This document shows, piece by piece, positions 53,088-64,000 of a DNA stretch of 64,000 bases (positions are counted from its first letter, which is position 1; every line of letters starts with the position of its first letter). Where the stretch lies: the NCBI GenBank assembly GCA_018401645.1, contig JAGYKK010000011.1:19154-83153 (forward strand). The letters are read 5' to 3'. A program made the translations under genes and the position numbers. This DNA is from Mycobacterium sp. Its GTDB lineage: Bacteria; Actinomycetota; Actinomycetes; Mycobacteriales; Mycobacteriaceae. The notes below the pieces were generated by a model, which worked only from the letters and a program-made list of their open reading frames with translations, had not been told where the DNA came from and searched no databases.

Positions 53088-55989
53088 ATGCTGGGGATCC
53101 TCCTCGCGCACGGTCTGGCGACGGCATTGGCTCCTCTCCTGGTTGCTCGTCTCGGTCGGCGGGCGTTCTACCCGCTGGCTCTGGTTCCCCTGGGTTCGCT
53201 GGTCTGGGTACTGGCCCATTGGCCAGGCGCCGAACAGCGGGTCGATATCACCTGGATCCCGCAACTGTCGTTGAACATCGAACTGCGCTTTGACTCGCTC
53301 GCGGCGATCATGAGCGTCCTGGTACTCGGCGTCGGCGCGCTGGTGCTGTTCTATTGCGCCGAATACTTTCATCACCGCGACGGTCATACCGAAAAGCGGT
53401 TGCCCAGCTTTGCCGCCGAAATGGTCGCGTTCTCCGGCGCGATGTTCGGCCTGGTGGTCTGCGACAACGCGCTGCTGCTCTACCTGTTCTGGGAACTCAC
53501 CACGGTGCTGTCCTTCCTGTTGGTGGGGCACTACGCCGAGCGGGCGGTGAGCCGCACCGCAGCCATGCAGGCACTGCTGGTCACCACCTTCGGCGGACTG
53601 GCCATGCTGGTCGGCGTCATCATCGTCGGACAGCACGCCGGCACTTATCTGCTCTCCGAATGGGTGGCCGACCCGCCCGGCGGCCCGGCAGTCACGGTCG
53701 CGGTAGTACTCATCATCATCGGCGCGCTGTCGAAGTCAGCGATCGTGCCCTTCCACTTCTGGCTTCCCGGCGCCATGGCGGCACCTACACCGGTGAGCGC
53801 CTACCTGCACGCCGCGGCGATGGTCAAAGCGGGCATCTACCTGATTGCCCGTCTGACACCGGGTTTCGCCGACGTCCCCGGCTGGCGGCTAACCATCGTC
53901 ACGCTCGGGGTGGTCACTATGGTGCTCGCCGGTTGGCGGGCAGTGCGTGAGTACGACCTCAAGCTGATCCTGGCCTTCGGCACCGTCAGTCAGCTGGGTT
54001 TCCTGGTGGTGCTGGTCGGATGCGGCGGGCGAGACGTCATGCTGGCCGGCCTGGCCATGCTGTGCGCGCATGCCTTATTCAAGGCGGCGTTGTTCATGGT
54101 CGTCGGAATCATCGACCATGCGACTGGAACCCGCGACATCCGCCGCCTGGGGTGGCTGGGTAACCGGATGCCGGCGCTGTTCGCGATCGCCGCCACCGCA
54201 GTCGCCAGCATGGCCGCAGTGCCGCCGCTGCTCGGTTTCGTCGCCAAAGAGGCGGCCTTCGAAACCGTCCTGCACAGCCACGCCCTAGGGCGCTGGGCTC
54301 CGGTGGTACTGGCCGTCGTGGTGACCGGATCGATCTTCACCACCGTCTACAGCCTGCGATTCCTCTGGGGTGCCTTCGCACGCAAGGGCCTGGCCACGCC
54401 GACTCGCCTGGTGGCCGGCCTGCGTCGGCGGCCCCGGCGTTCCTGGTCTCCCCGGCGATCCTGGCGGCGCCGACCTCGCGGCGGGCCTGCTGCCCGGGCG
54501 CCTCGACGGCGCACTGTCGGGCTTCAGCCAAACCCTGGAACCCTCCGGGCCCTCCGACGGCAACTACCACTTGGCGCTGTGGCACGGCCTGAACTTGCCG
54601 CTGTTGTTGTCCGCGGTGGTGCTCGGGGTGGGTGCCGCGGAGTTCTTCGGCCGGGTACGACTGCGCCGGGTACGTGACCTGAGGTGGCTGCCGTTGGGCA
54701 ACGCCGACCGGGCGTTCGAGGCGGTCGTCCGGGCCGCCGACGTCGCCTCGCTGCGGCTGACCGGCATCACTCAGCGCGGTTCGCTGCCGGTCACCCAGGC
54801 CACGATCCTGATCACCCTGGTGCTGCTGCCGACGGCGGTGTTGCTGCTGGGCGCGCGCGACCGGCCGCAATTCGCGGTGGCGGATTCGGTGCTGCAGCCC
54901 ATCGTCGGCTTGCTGACCCTGGCGGCCGGGGTGGCTGCGACGGTGATGCGCAACCGGTTGGCCGCGGTGCTGGTGGTCGGTATGACCGGCTACGGATGCG
55001 GGGTGATCTTCGCCCTGCACGGCGCACCCGACCTCGCACTGACCCAGTTCCTTGTCGAGACGCTGATGCTGGCGATCTTTGTGCTGGTTTTGCGCACCCT
55101 GCCTGCCGTAACCGACGAGGGCAGCCAACCCGGTCACCGGATGGCGCGTGCGCTGTTGGCACTGGCCGTCGGCGCCACGGTCGCCACGCTGGCCGCCTTC
55201 GCCGGGGCCGCCCGCAAGACCACCCCCATCGCGGAGATCCTGCCCGACGCCGCCTATTACCGCGGGCACGGTTCCAACACCGTCAACGTCCTGCTGGTCG
55301 ATATTCGGGCCTGGGACACCCTCGGGGAGGTCGCGGTTTTGGTGGTGGCCGCCACCGGGGTGGCCTCACTGGTGTTCCGCCACCGCCGTTTCGGATCCGC
55401 GCCGCGGCTACCACTTGGTCCGGAAAACTCTGCGGCGCAGGGTTTTCACCGTCCCCAGGCAGGTACCTACAGTCCCGCCGCAGGTGCCACCACCTGGCTG
55501 CGGGGCAGCGAATTGCGCGACCCGAGTCAGCGGTCGCTGGTTCTGGAAGTCGCAACTCGGCTGGTCTTCCCGTTGATGATGGTGCTCAGTGTGTATTTCT
55601 TCTTCACCGGCCACAACACCCCGGGTGGGGGCTTCGCCGGCGGTTTGACCGCCGGGTTGGCGCTGTTTTTGCGTTACCTGGCCGGTGGGCGCTACGAGTT
55701 AGGCGAAACGCTGCCGTTCGACGCGGGCAAAATACTCGGTCTCGGTCTTGCCTTGTCGGCGGGAACAGCGGTTGGCTCCCTGCTGCTGGGCGCGCCCGCG
55801 CTGTCCTCGGCGCTCATCGAGATGCAGGTGCCGGTTTTGGGCACCGTCAAATTCGTCACCGCCCTGTTCTTCGACCTCGGGGTGTACCTGATCGTGGTCG
55901 GTCTGGTGCTTGATGTGCTGCGCAGTCTCGGCGCGCGGATCGACTTCGAGTTGGCTGAGTCGCAAACCCGGTCCGAGGTGCAACAGTGA
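53088..55989 (+). CDS. mrpA: Mrp Na+/H+ antiporter subunit A/B fusion, frameshifted near 54405-54480
   Basis: FWELTTVLSFLLVGHY, FHFWLPGAMAAPTPVSAYLHAAAMVKAGIYL; C-terminal MnhB domain FFFTGHNTPGGGFAGGLTAGLALFLRY. Confidence 0.92.
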
Positions 55990-56465
55990 CCGCTGACTTA
56001 GTCCCGCTGGTGGTGATCGGTGGGCTCACCGCCTGCGGGGTGTACCTGCTGCTGTCGCGCAACCTCACCCGAATGCTGCTGGGGCTGTTGATGCTGAGCA
56101 ATGCGGTGAACCTGCTGCTGCTCAGCGTCGGCGGCAAAGCGGGGAATCCCCCGGTGCGCGGGCGCACCAGCGGCGACCGGACCACGACCGCCGACCCGCT
56201 GGCACAGGGAATGATCCTGACCGCCATCGTGATCACGCTGGGGGTGGCAGCGTTCGTTCTCGCCCTGATCTACCGGTCGTACCGGTTTACCACCGAGGAG
56301 GATCTGCCCAACGACCCCGAGGACATCCGGGTGGCCGAACTGGGTGAGGCGGAGTTAGCCGAGGCGCAGCGGCTGGACGCCGACCGGGTGAAGACGGTCG
56401 CTTACCCCGACACCGGCGAACCCGATGCACTCGATGCACTACCGGGCACGGAGGGCTCGCGGTGA
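55986..56465 (+). CDS. mrpC: Mrp antiporter subunit C
   Basis: GVYLLLSRNLTRMLLGLLMLSNAVNLLLLSVGG; overlapping start/stop in operon. Confidence 0.92.
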   Translation: MTADLVPLVVIGGLTACGVYLLLSRNLTRMLLGLLMLSNAVNLLLLSVGGKAGNPPVRGRTSGDRTTTADPLAQGMILTAIVITLGVAAFVLALIYRSYRFTTEEDLPNDPEDIRVAELGEAELAEAQRLDADRVKTVAYPDTGEPDALDALPGTEGSR

Positions 56466-58060
56466 GCACCCTGGTTCCGCTTCCGGTGCTGATACCGCTG
56501 CTCGCTGCGGCACTGACGTTATTCGTCGGGCGGAACCCGCGATTGCAGCAGGTGATCACGCTGGCCGCGCTCAGTGCTGTGCTGGCGGTCAGCGTTGCGC
56601 TGCTGGTGTACTCCGACCGGGTTGGGACCCAGGCGTTGCATGTCGGTGGCTGGGGACCTACCGACGCCGGGCTGGGACCGTTGGGCATCACGCTGGTGGT
56701 CGACCGCCTGTCGGCATTGATGCTGGTGGTGTCGGCGACCGTATTGCTGGCAGTGGTGTTCTACGCGATCGGACAGGGTATCCGCGACGGCGACGAGCGC
56801 CAGCCGGTGTCGATCTTTTTGCCCACCTACCTGATTCTGTCCGCCGGTGTGTGCATCGCTTTCCTGGCCGGCGACCTTTTCAATCTGTTCGTCGGCTTCG
56901 AGGTGCTGCTGTCGGCGAGCTTCGTGCTGCTAACTATCGGATCAAGCCGGGAGCGGGTACGGGTCGGCATTTCGTATGTGATGGTGTCGATGGTTTCGTC
57001 GATGATCTTCCTGATTGGCCTGGCGCTGGTTTACGCTGCCGCCGGGACGCTGAACATGGCGGAGTTGTCGGTCCGATTGCAGGACGTCGAGACAGGCACG
57101 CGCAACGCGCTATTCGCGGTGCTGCTGGTGGCATTCGGTATCAAAGCAGCAGTGTTCCCGTTGTCGAGTTGGTTGCCCGACTCCTACCCCACCGCTCCGG
57201 CTCCGGTGACCGCCGTGTTCGCCGGCCTGCTCACCAAAGTCGGTGTCTACGCGATCATCCGGGCGCACTCGCTGCTGTTCGCGGACGGGGGTCTTAACGC
57301 TGTGCTGCTAGTCGCCGCGCTGCTGACAATGCTGGTGGGCATTTTCGGTGCGATCGCCCAGAACGACATCAAGCGGCTGTTGTCGTTCACTCTGGTCAGC
57401 CACATCGGCTACATGGTGTTCGGGGTTGCCCTGTCCAGTCGGCTGGGTATGACCGGCACCATTTACTATGTGGCGCACCACATCGTCGTGCAGACGACAC
57501 TGTTCCTGGTCGTCGGCCTCATCGAGCGGCAGGCTGGGGCCTCGACGCTGCGAAGGCTCGGTGGCCTGGCCGCAGCCAGCCCGCTGCTGGCCCTGCTCTA
57601 CATGATTCCCGCGCTCAATCTCGGTGGGATTCCGCCACTTTCGGGCTTCCTGGGCAAGGTTGCGCTGCTGGAGGCGGGGGCCGAGGACGGTTCGGTGCTG
57701 GCATGGCTGTTGGTCGCAGGCTCAGTGGTGACCAGTCTGCTCACCCTGTATGTGGTGATGCGGGTGTGGACCAAGGCGTTCTGGCGGGCCCGAGACGACG
57801 CACCCGACGGCGAACTGGCCGACGTGGCACCGTCGGCACTGATCGACCAGACCGACGACACCGACGACATCGCCTTCAACGACCGCGACGATGTTGGCCG
57901 AATGCCACTGGGCATGCTGGTACCCACCATGGCGCTGATCGCGGTGGGCCTGGCCCTCACGGTGGCTGCCGGACCGATATTCGGTTTTAGCGACCGGGCC
58001 GCCGAAGAAGTGCTCGACCCGGCGCGATACGTCAGCGCGGTCCTGAGGATCCCGACATGA
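56462..58060 (+). CDS. mrpD: Mrp antiporter subunit D
   Basis: LSSWLPDSYPTAPAPVTAVFAGLLTKVGVYAIIR; LLSFTLVSHIGYMVFG. Confidence 0.93.
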   Translation: MSTLVPLPVLIPLLAAALTLFVGRNPRLQQVITLAALSAVLAVSVALLVYSDRVGTQALHVGGWGPTDAGLGPLGITLVVDRLSALMLVVSATVLLAVVFYAIGQGIRDGDERQPVSIFLPTYLILSAGVCIAFLAGDLFNLFVGFEVLLSASFVLLTIGSSRERVRVGISYVMVSMVSSMIFLIGLALVYAAAGTLNMAELSVRLQDVETGTRNALFAVLLVAFGIKAAVFPLSSWLPDSYPTAPAPVTAVFAGLLTKVGVYAIIRAHSLLFADGGLNAVLLVAALLTMLVGIFGAIAQNDIKRLLSFTLVSHIGYMVFGVALSSRLGMTGTIYYVAHHIVVQTTLFLVVGLIERQAGASTLRRLGGLAAASPLLALLYMIPALNLGGIPPLSGFLGKVALLEAGAEDGSVLAWLLVAGSVVTSLLTLYVVMRVWTKAFWRARDDAPDGELADVAPSALIDQTDDTDDIAFNDRDDVGRMPLGMLVPTMALIAVGLALTVAAGPIFGFSDRAAEEVLDPARYVSAVLRIPT

Positions 58061-58073
58061 TGGGGACCCCGAC

Positions 58074-58622
58074 GTGTTGACCCGCCAGCGACTCCTCCGC
58101 GCCACGATGGTGATGTGGCTGGTGGCCGTGTGGCTGCTGCTCTGGGGAACGCTGTCGGCGGCCAATGTGATTTCCGGCATTACGGTGGCACTGTTCATCA
58201 CAGTGCTGCTGCCGCTGCCGACCGTACCGGTGCTGGGAAAGCCGCGCCTGTTTTCGATCTTGCGTCTGGTGATCAGTGCGAACTGGGGGCTGGTGAAATC
58301 CTCGGTGCAGATCGCTTGGCTGACCCTGCGGCCGGGTCCGCCCCCGCAGGCTGCGGTGCTGCGAGCCCAGCTGAATCTGAAGTCCGATCTGGTGCTGGTA
58401 CTGGCGGTCAACATTCTCAATCTGACCCCCGGGACCCTGGTGGTGGAAATCGACCAGCAGCGACGACAGGTTTACGTGCACGTTCTTGGCGTGGACTCGC
58501 CGGGAGCCGTCGACCGCTTTCACAAGCAGATCGCCGATTTGGAGAGGCTGCTGGTGGCGGCGTTCGAGCGCGACAGCGATTGGCGTCCTGTCACCAGAGA
58601 TTTCGAGGAGGGAGTTCATTGA
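58074..58622 (+). CDS. mrpE: Mrp antiporter subunit E
   Basis: TLRPGPPPQAAVLRAQLNLKSDLVLVLAVNILNLTPGTLVVEID. Confidence 0.9.
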   Translation: MLTRQRLLRATMVMWLVAVWLLLWGTLSAANVISGITVALFITVLLPLPTVPVLGKPRLFSILRLVISANWGLVKSSVQIAWLTLRPGPPPQAAVLRAQLNLKSDLVLVLAVNILNLTPGTLVVEIDQQRRQVYVHVLGVDSPGAVDRFHKQIADLERLLVAAFERDSDWRPVTRDFEEGVH

Positions 58623-58891
58623 TGACATGGGTGTGGACGGCAGCCGGGGTGATGCTGACACTGGCGGCTGTATTGACCATGACGAGATTGCTCATCGGGC
58701 CGAGCACGCTGGACCGCCTGATCGGGGTTGACACCACCGTGGCAGTGACGATGTGCGGGATTGCCACCTGGGCGGCCTACAGTCAGGACACCACAGTGAC
58801 CTACAGTCTGGCCGCGCTGGCTTTGATCAGTTTCGTGGGGTCGGTGAGCATCGCCCGGTTCCGGGTGCCCGACATCCGGAGCGGCAGCTAA
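58622..58891 (+). CDS. mrpF: Mrp antiporter subunit F
   Basis: MTRLLIGPSTLDRLIGVDTTVAVTMCGIATWA; SIARFRVPD. Confidence 0.9.
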   Translation: MTWVWTAAGVMLTLAAVLTMTRLLIGPSTLDRLIGVDTTVAVTMCGIATWAAYSQDTTVTYSLAALALISFVGSVSIARFRVPDIRSGS

Positions 58892-59232
58892 TGAACGTGC
58901 TGGATATCTTCACCGCCGTGCTGATCCTCAGCGGATCGGCACTGGCTTTGACGGCGGCAATCGGATTGATTCGTTTTCCCGACACGCTCAGCCGGATGCA
59001 CGCGGCCACCAAACCGCAGGTTCTCGGCCTGCTGTTGGTGCTGGCCGGCGCCGCCATCCAGCTCCGCGGAAACGTCGATATCGGGATGCTCTTTTTGACC
59101 GGGATATTCACTCTCATCACGGCGCCCGTAATCGGCCAGCGCGTCGGGCAACTGGCCTACCGGGAGGGAAACGTTCGGGAGGATCTGCTGACCACCGACG
59201 AGCTCAGGGATCGCGCCCGCGACAGCGATTGA
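58891..59232 (+). CDS. mrpG: Mrp antiporter subunit G
   Basis: AAIGLIRFPDTLSRMHAATKPQVLGLLLVLAGAA. Confidence 0.9.
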   Translation: MNVLDIFTAVLILSGSALALTAAIGLIRFPDTLSRMHAATKPQVLGLLLVLAGAAIQLRGNVDIGMLFLTGIFTLITAPVIGQRVGQLAYREGNVREDLLTTDELRDRARDSD

Positions 59233-59261
59233 GCTCACTGGGATTGAGCGGCGAGCCCGGC

Positions 59262-59468
59262 ATGAATAAATTCCTGGAAGAGCGTTTCAGCCGCATCAAG
59301 AAAGAGCTTGATTTAGAACTCCTGAAAACGGCCGTCAGCGGGACGTACTCAGGAGTTCCTCGACTCACCCGAACTGATCCCAATGCTTCCGCGCGCAACA
59401 ACGCCTTCACCCTCACCGAGAGCAGTGCCGCGTTGCGACTCATTCTCGAGGGCCTCGCGGCAGCGTAG
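59262..59468 (+). CDS. small hypothetical protein (68 aa)
   Basis: MNKFLEERFSRIKKELDLELLKTAVSGTYSGVPRLTRTDPNASARNNAFTLTESSAALRLILEGLAAA; plausible composition, no family recognised. Confidence 0.4.
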   Translation: MNKFLEERFSRIKKELDLELLKTAVSGTYSGVPRLTRTDPNASARNNAFTLTESSAALRLILEGLAAA

Positions 59469-59621
59469 TCTTGGGCAGCGGTTTCGATCCCGCCGCCTCA
59501 GCAGGCTGACGCGACTCCGGCACTCCGGCACTCCGGCATCTGAGTCTCGCTACGACATGAAGCGGCCCTTGGCGCCGCCCGTGATGCAGGTGCACAGAAT
59601 CCGCCGAAGGATGGGCATGCC

Positions 59622-60449
59622 GTGACCACAACACATCTTTTTGTGGAGTCCGTCTGGGCCGATATCTGCGCGGTGCGCGCGCAAGTCCCCCTGGTGCACA
59701 GCGTCACCAACCTGGTCGTGACCGCCTTCAACGCCAACGTCCTGTTAGCCGCCGGGGCTTCGCCCATCATGGCCCACGCCGTGGAGGAGGTGGCCGATCT
59801 GGCGCGGTTGTCGGGCGCGGTGGTGGTTAACATCGGCACGCTCGATTCGCACTGGGTGCCCGCCATGCAACTGGCCTTGGACACGGCGCGTGAGGTGGGC
59901 AAGCCCAGCGTGCTCGACCCCGTGGGTGCGGGGGCCAGTGACTATCGCAATCGGGTTTTAGCTGACCTGATGGCGCGTCGGCCCGGCGTCGTACGCGGCA
60001 ATGCCTCGGAAATCATGAGCCTGGCGGGTCAGGGCGCGCAGACCAGGGGCGTGGACAGCACCGACCCGGTGGTGCGGGCGCTGGCGGCGGCTCAAATGCT
60101 GACCGAGCGTTATGGGTGCGTGGTGTGCGTCTCCGGTCCGGAAGACCATGTGCTGGCCCCCGACGGCCGACACGCGGTCCTTCGCAATGGGCACCCGCTG
60201 ATGACCCGCGTGACGGGTGTGGGCTGCTCGGCCAGCGCCCTGGTGGGCGCGTTTGCGGCGGTGCAACCCGATGCGTGGCGCGCCTGCACCAGCGCCATGG
60301 CGTACTGGGGTGTGGTCGGGCAGATCGCGGCTGAGCGCATGGCCCCCGACACCGGCACCGGTCGCTACGCCGGCGCCTTGCTGGACGTGGCCGGCACCCT
60401 GACCCACGCTGAGCTGGCCGCCACCCTGCGTGCGGAGGCCTTGGCATGA
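59622..60449 (+). CDS. thiM: hydroxyethylthiazole kinase
   Basis: [68 protein letters not shown]. Confidence 0.93.
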   Translation: MTTTHLFVESVWADICAVRAQVPLVHSVTNLVVTAFNANVLLAAGASPIMAHAVEEVADLARLSGAVVVNIGTLDSHWVPAMQLALDTAREVGKPSVLDPVGAGASDYRNRVLADLMARRPGVVRGNASEIMSLAGQGAQTRGVDSTDPVVRALAAAQMLTERYGCVVCVSGPEDHVLAPDGRHAVLRNGHPLMTRVTGVGCSASALVGAFAAVQPDAWRACTSAMAYWGVVGQIAAERMAPDTGTGRYAGALLDVAGTLTHAELAATLRAEALA

Positions 60450-61090
60450 ACGCACGCGACCCACACGCTCTGCGCCAGCGGCTGCGTTTGTACTGGGTGA
60501 TGGACGGCACCGACCTGGACAGCGCCCAGGGCCGAGCGCGGGTTGTCGACGCGCTGCAAAGTGGCGTGAGTTGTGTGCAACTGCGCGACAAACACAGCGA
60601 CACAACCCAATTGATTGAGCGCGCCCAGATCTTGCTGCGCTTGGCCCGGCCGTGGCGGGTACCGGTGATCGTGAATGACCGGGTGGACGTGGCGCTGGCT
60701 GCCGGTGCCGACGGGGTGCACCTCGGGCAAAGCGACACACCTGTGGTCCAAGCCCGGGCGGCACTGGGTCCATACGCCGTGATCGGACTGTCCTTGGAAT
60801 ACCCCGATCAGCTGGTTGGTGCCGACGCAACCGCCGCCGACTACGTGGCGGTGAGTCCGGTGTTTGACACACCGACCAGTCCAACACGGCGCCGGCCTGG
60901 GCGTCGAGGGCCTGCGTCATGCGCGCCAGGTCACCCGTTCACCGCTGGTGGCGAGATCGGCGGCATCGACGCTGCGCGATTGCCGCCGTGGCCACCGGCG
61001 TGGACGGGGGCGGTGGTGGTGCGCGATAGCCAGGCCACCGACACCGGTGCCGCCGCCACGCACCTGCGCAGCCTGATGACCGATGCCCGG
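60446..61090 (+). CDS. thiE: thiamine-phosphate synthase, frameshifted near 60875 onward
   Basis: YWVMDGTDL...[10 protein letters not shown]...[24 protein letters not shown]...[14 protein letters not shown] then out of frame. Confidence 0.88.
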
Positions 61091-61880
61091 CCGTGGCGCG
61101 TGCCGCGAGTGCTGAGCATCGCCGGTTGGACCCGGCGGCGGCGCAGGCATTCAAGCCGACCTCAAGACGCTGGCCGCCCTGGGCTGCCATGGCATGAGTG
61201 CGGTGACCGCCCTGACGGCACAAAACAGCCGCGGGGTCCAAGCCATTCACGCCGCGCCGCCGGCGTTTCTGGCCCAACAAATAGCGTCGGTGCTCGACGA
61301 CATCGGCGCCGACGCCCTGAAGATCGGCATGCTGCACGACGAGGCCACGGTGGACGTGGTGGCCGAGGCCTTGCAACAACACCCACTGGCCACCGTGCTC
61401 GACCCGGTGATGGTGGCCACCAGCGGGGACGCGCTGATCACACCACCCACGGTGCGGCGCCTGCGTGACCAACTCTTCAGTGCCTGTTCGGTGATCACCC
61501 CCAACCTGGACGAGCTCGGCCTGCTGGTGGGGCGGCGCATCACGGGACTCGACGGTGCCGTACACGCCGCGCAGGACTTGTGGCCCGGGCGCCCGCGCCG
61601 TCTTGGTCAAGGGTGGTCACTTGGACACCCCGCGGCTGACCGACACCTTGGTCGACGCCGGCGGCGTGCGGTGGCAGCGCAGCGCCCCGCGCCTGATCAC
61701 CCGCAACCTGCACGGCACCGGGCAGCCTGTCCTCGGCCATCGCCGCGTTTTTGGCGCAGGGCTGGGACCTGGTGGATGCGGTCGACGCGGCGCACCACTG
61801 GGTGCGTTGTGCCCTGCTCGGTGGTCTGGACCTACGCCTCGGTGCGGGCCACGGACCCCTGAACCACTTTCACCACCCCG
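61076..61880 (+). CDS. thiD: hydroxymethylpyrimidine kinase/phosphomethylpyrimidine kinase, multiple frameshifts
   Basis: SIAG(SDPGGG)AGIQADLKTLAALGCHGMSAVTALTAQNSRGV...KIGMLHDEATVDVVAEAL...VLDPVMVATSGDALI; NLHGTG; GAGHGPLNHFHHPVP across frames. Confidence 0.88.
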
Positions 61881-62045
61881 TGCCCTTGATGCCTTTGGCG
61901 GACCCCCAGGTGCGATCGCCGACGCTGCCAGGGTGATGTGACGCACTGCCCGAAAAGCAATCGCAGTGCAGATAGAAGTTGTACGGTCCGGAAATCCGGG
62001 CTGCCCGCCAGTGTGACGGCCAAGTCCGGGGAAGGCGAGATTCCT

Positions 62046-63352
62046 ATGAGCGCAGCACCCTTCATCGGCCGGGTCGCCGGCATCACCGCGGCACTCGGCA
62101 TGAGCGTGGCGATCCTGCAGGGAACGGCGGTGGCGGCCGCCGAGACCGACAGTGCGGACACCTCATCGCGGCCGTCCGCGTCGGCGAGTACTTCGGGGTC
62201 GGACTCCGTGGCCGCACCGAGTCGCACCCCTGGAGCCAGTGGAACTGAAACCAGTGGAACTGGGGCCAGTGGATCCAGGGCGAAGCCGTCGGTCCCGGTC
62301 CGAGGTCGCACCGGCGCGGTGGTGCGCCATCGCGCCGACGCGTTCCCCGCCAATCCTCGGCGAGCGCCAACCGCACGCCTGCTGTGGATGCGGCGCGTCG
62401 GCCAGCCCTGCGGTATCCACGGTGCCCGCGCGGGCCGCGACCACGACGACACTGGTGGCACCGCCGCTCACCCCGGCGGCCGCCATTCCCGGAGCAGTCC
62501 GCGGAGATCTTCTCCCCGACCCCACCGGTTCCGACGGCCACCGTGGAGACCCGGTACGGGGCACTGGGCCAGTGGATGATCAACAAGGAGGGCCAGGTAG
62601 CCGACTGGATCGGACAGCGCTACTGCGGTGCGGGTACGACCGTCGCCACCTGCGGTGCCGGCAAGGCCGACGAGGGCAAGATCATGCAGGAACCCATCAA
62701 CACGATTTTCGTCGTCCAGGCGAGGAATCAGTACTTCGCGGAACTGAAACTCAACCTCGCCATGAGATTGGCCGGCTTCGGCCCCTCCTGCTGCAGCAGC
62801 GTCGGTTACTCGGGCATCGTTGGCGACAGCGACTACCAGCAGTTCCCGCGGGGCGGACCGCTCGGATTGGGCATCCTTCCGCCACTGCCGTTCGGTCTTT
62901 TCCAAAACGGGCTGTTGGGGCTCGTGGGCTTCGGCCCGGCCTACCGGGACCGGTCGTTCCTGGTCGCCAACACCCACCTGCGCACCTTCGGCGGTGCGCC
63001 GGACGGAAATGGCAACTACATCTTCACCGCATCGGTCAGCGAGGAGAACCTCGACTCCACCGGCGGGGGCCTGCTGCCGACACACGGGTTCCTCAACTAC
63101 AACCAGGCGCGTGAGCAACTGCTGGCCGGCATGCTCTCAAAAAGTTGGATCATGAAGGCCTCGGATCAGGGCCTGATCCCCATGGACAACGCGATCGATC
63201 CGCTCAACCCCGAGTACACCACCGGTGACCACGACGGTTTGGCGCAGGTTATTGCACTCGGTTCGCTGTGGGGGATGGCCCCGGTCCGGACGACGCCGGT
63301 CGGCGCTGCGGGCGTTCCCAAGCGGGCGGCACGGTCATTGGCGATGGCGTAG
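62046..63352 (+). CDS. exported mycobacterial protein (signal peptide, Ser/Ala-rich linker), frameshifted
   Basis: MSAAPFIGRVAGITAALGMSVAILQGTAVAAAETD; downstream frame ETRYGALGQWMINKEGQVADWIGQRYCG... Confidence 0.7.
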
Positions 63353-63398
63353 GTTGCCGGGGTCGCGCCCGGTCGGTGCCCGGGTTTCCCGGTAAGCC

Positions 63399-63782
63399 TC
63401 AGACCCCGTCGAGTCCGCGCTCGGCACAGGCCCGACTCAAGACTTGGTGAAACGCCTCCACATCCCCGGCGCACGCGTCGAGTTCCTCGGGGCCCAGCAA
63501 TGCCACCAGACCGCGATCGGTGCGCGCGAGCACGAACGGCGCCCGCGAACCCGCGGCGAGAACATCTGCCGGAGCGTCATTGCGGTGATAGGTGGTAAAC
63601 CCGACGTCGAGTTGATCGCGACAGCGCCGCCAGTCGTCCCGCTCCGTGAACAGCCCGTGGGTGATGTCGCACAGCGCGCAGTGCGCCCGGCCGAGTCGGG
63701 CTCCGATCCAGTAGCGCGCTTCACCGACCAGGGTGCCGTCGGCGTCATAGACACCGATCAGTTCCCGCACGGTGACCGGCAT
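63399..63782 (-). CDS. conserved hypothetical protein
   Basis: MPVTVRELIGVYDADGTLVGEARYWIGARLGRAHCALCDITHGLFTERDDW; good codon structure. Confidence 0.75.
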   Translation of the reverse strand: MPVTVRELIGVYDADGTLVGEARYWIGARLGRAHCALCDITHGLFTERDDWRRCRDQLDVGFTTYHRNDAPADVLAAGSRAPFVLARTDRGLVALLGPEELDACAGDVEAFHQVLSRACAERGLDGV

Positions 63783-63806
63783 CGCCTCAGGGTAGCGCGA
63801 GTGTGA

Positions 63807-63998
63807 TCAGCCGGGACCTGTCGCCGCCTCGGGCACCGATCCCACGCGGACTTGGAGGTGGCCCCCGCGCAGCGACGCCCGGCGTACGTTGGTCAGTGTT
63901 GATTCGACCGCGGTCCACGGACGGGCTTCGATGTCGGATCCGCCGAGCAGACAGGCCAACCGCGCGAGTGGGGTCCACACCCTGGCCGGCCCGACCGG
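63807..63998 (-). CDS. C-terminal part of a protein running off the window
   Basis: minus-strand frame PVGPARVWTPLARLACLLGGSDIEARPWTAVESTLTNVRRASLRGGHLQVRVGSVPEAATGPG*. Confidence 0.5.
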   Translation of the reverse strand, partial: PVGPARVWTPLARLACLLGGSDIEARPWTAVESTLTNVRRASLRGGHLQVRVGSVPEAATGPG

Positions 63999-64000
63999 TG

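Noticed and set aside
59469-59621. TPP riboswitch upstream of thiM
   Set aside because: Looked for CTGAGA and the ACC...TGAACCTGA-type core; not present in the 150-bp leader.

Overview
GC-rich actinobacterial (Mycobacterium/Mycolicibacterium-like) chromosomal window. From rsgA-aroA onward the gene order is collinear, as I remember it, with the M. tuberculosis block Rv3228 down to Rv3193c: rsgA, aroA, SRAP/HMCES, SDR, sigH-rshA, bL37, TB7.3, pdtaS, whiB1, DagK-like, GNAT, isochorismate synthase, phosphoglycerate mutase-like, ParA-like, DEAD helicase, TB9.4, TetR, DUF3152, moeZ, lipV-like, adnA-adnB, K+ channel, nudC, mycoredoxin, uvrD2, whiB7, AarF-like, ThiF/cyclodehydratase-like, zinc metalloprotease-like, PDZ protease, UPF0182. 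Accessory insertions in this backbone are: (i) an Anbu (proteasome-like) / N-formylglutamate amidohydrolase / transglutaminase operon between nudC and mrx1; (ii) a TetR-MmpS-MmpL-serine hydrolase cluster before whiB7; (iii) a tRNA-fMet 3'-half junction with a decayed YefM-YoeB toxin-antitoxin remnant; (iv) an Mrp Na+/H+ antiporter operon; (v) an atypical thiM-thiE-thiD operon. The clearest regulatory finding is a complete whiB7 attenuator: a 19-codon uORF, a perfect 11-bp intrinsic terminator, and a competing anti-terminator repeat inside the uORF. Many genes carry 1-bp indels, mostly deletions in short G/C runs. This suggests systematic sequencing error (or real decay), so pseudogene calls here need caution. 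Several in-frame minisatellites, often with a 15-bp unit, also recur. All identifications come from reading translated sequence and remembered family motifs; no database search was run.
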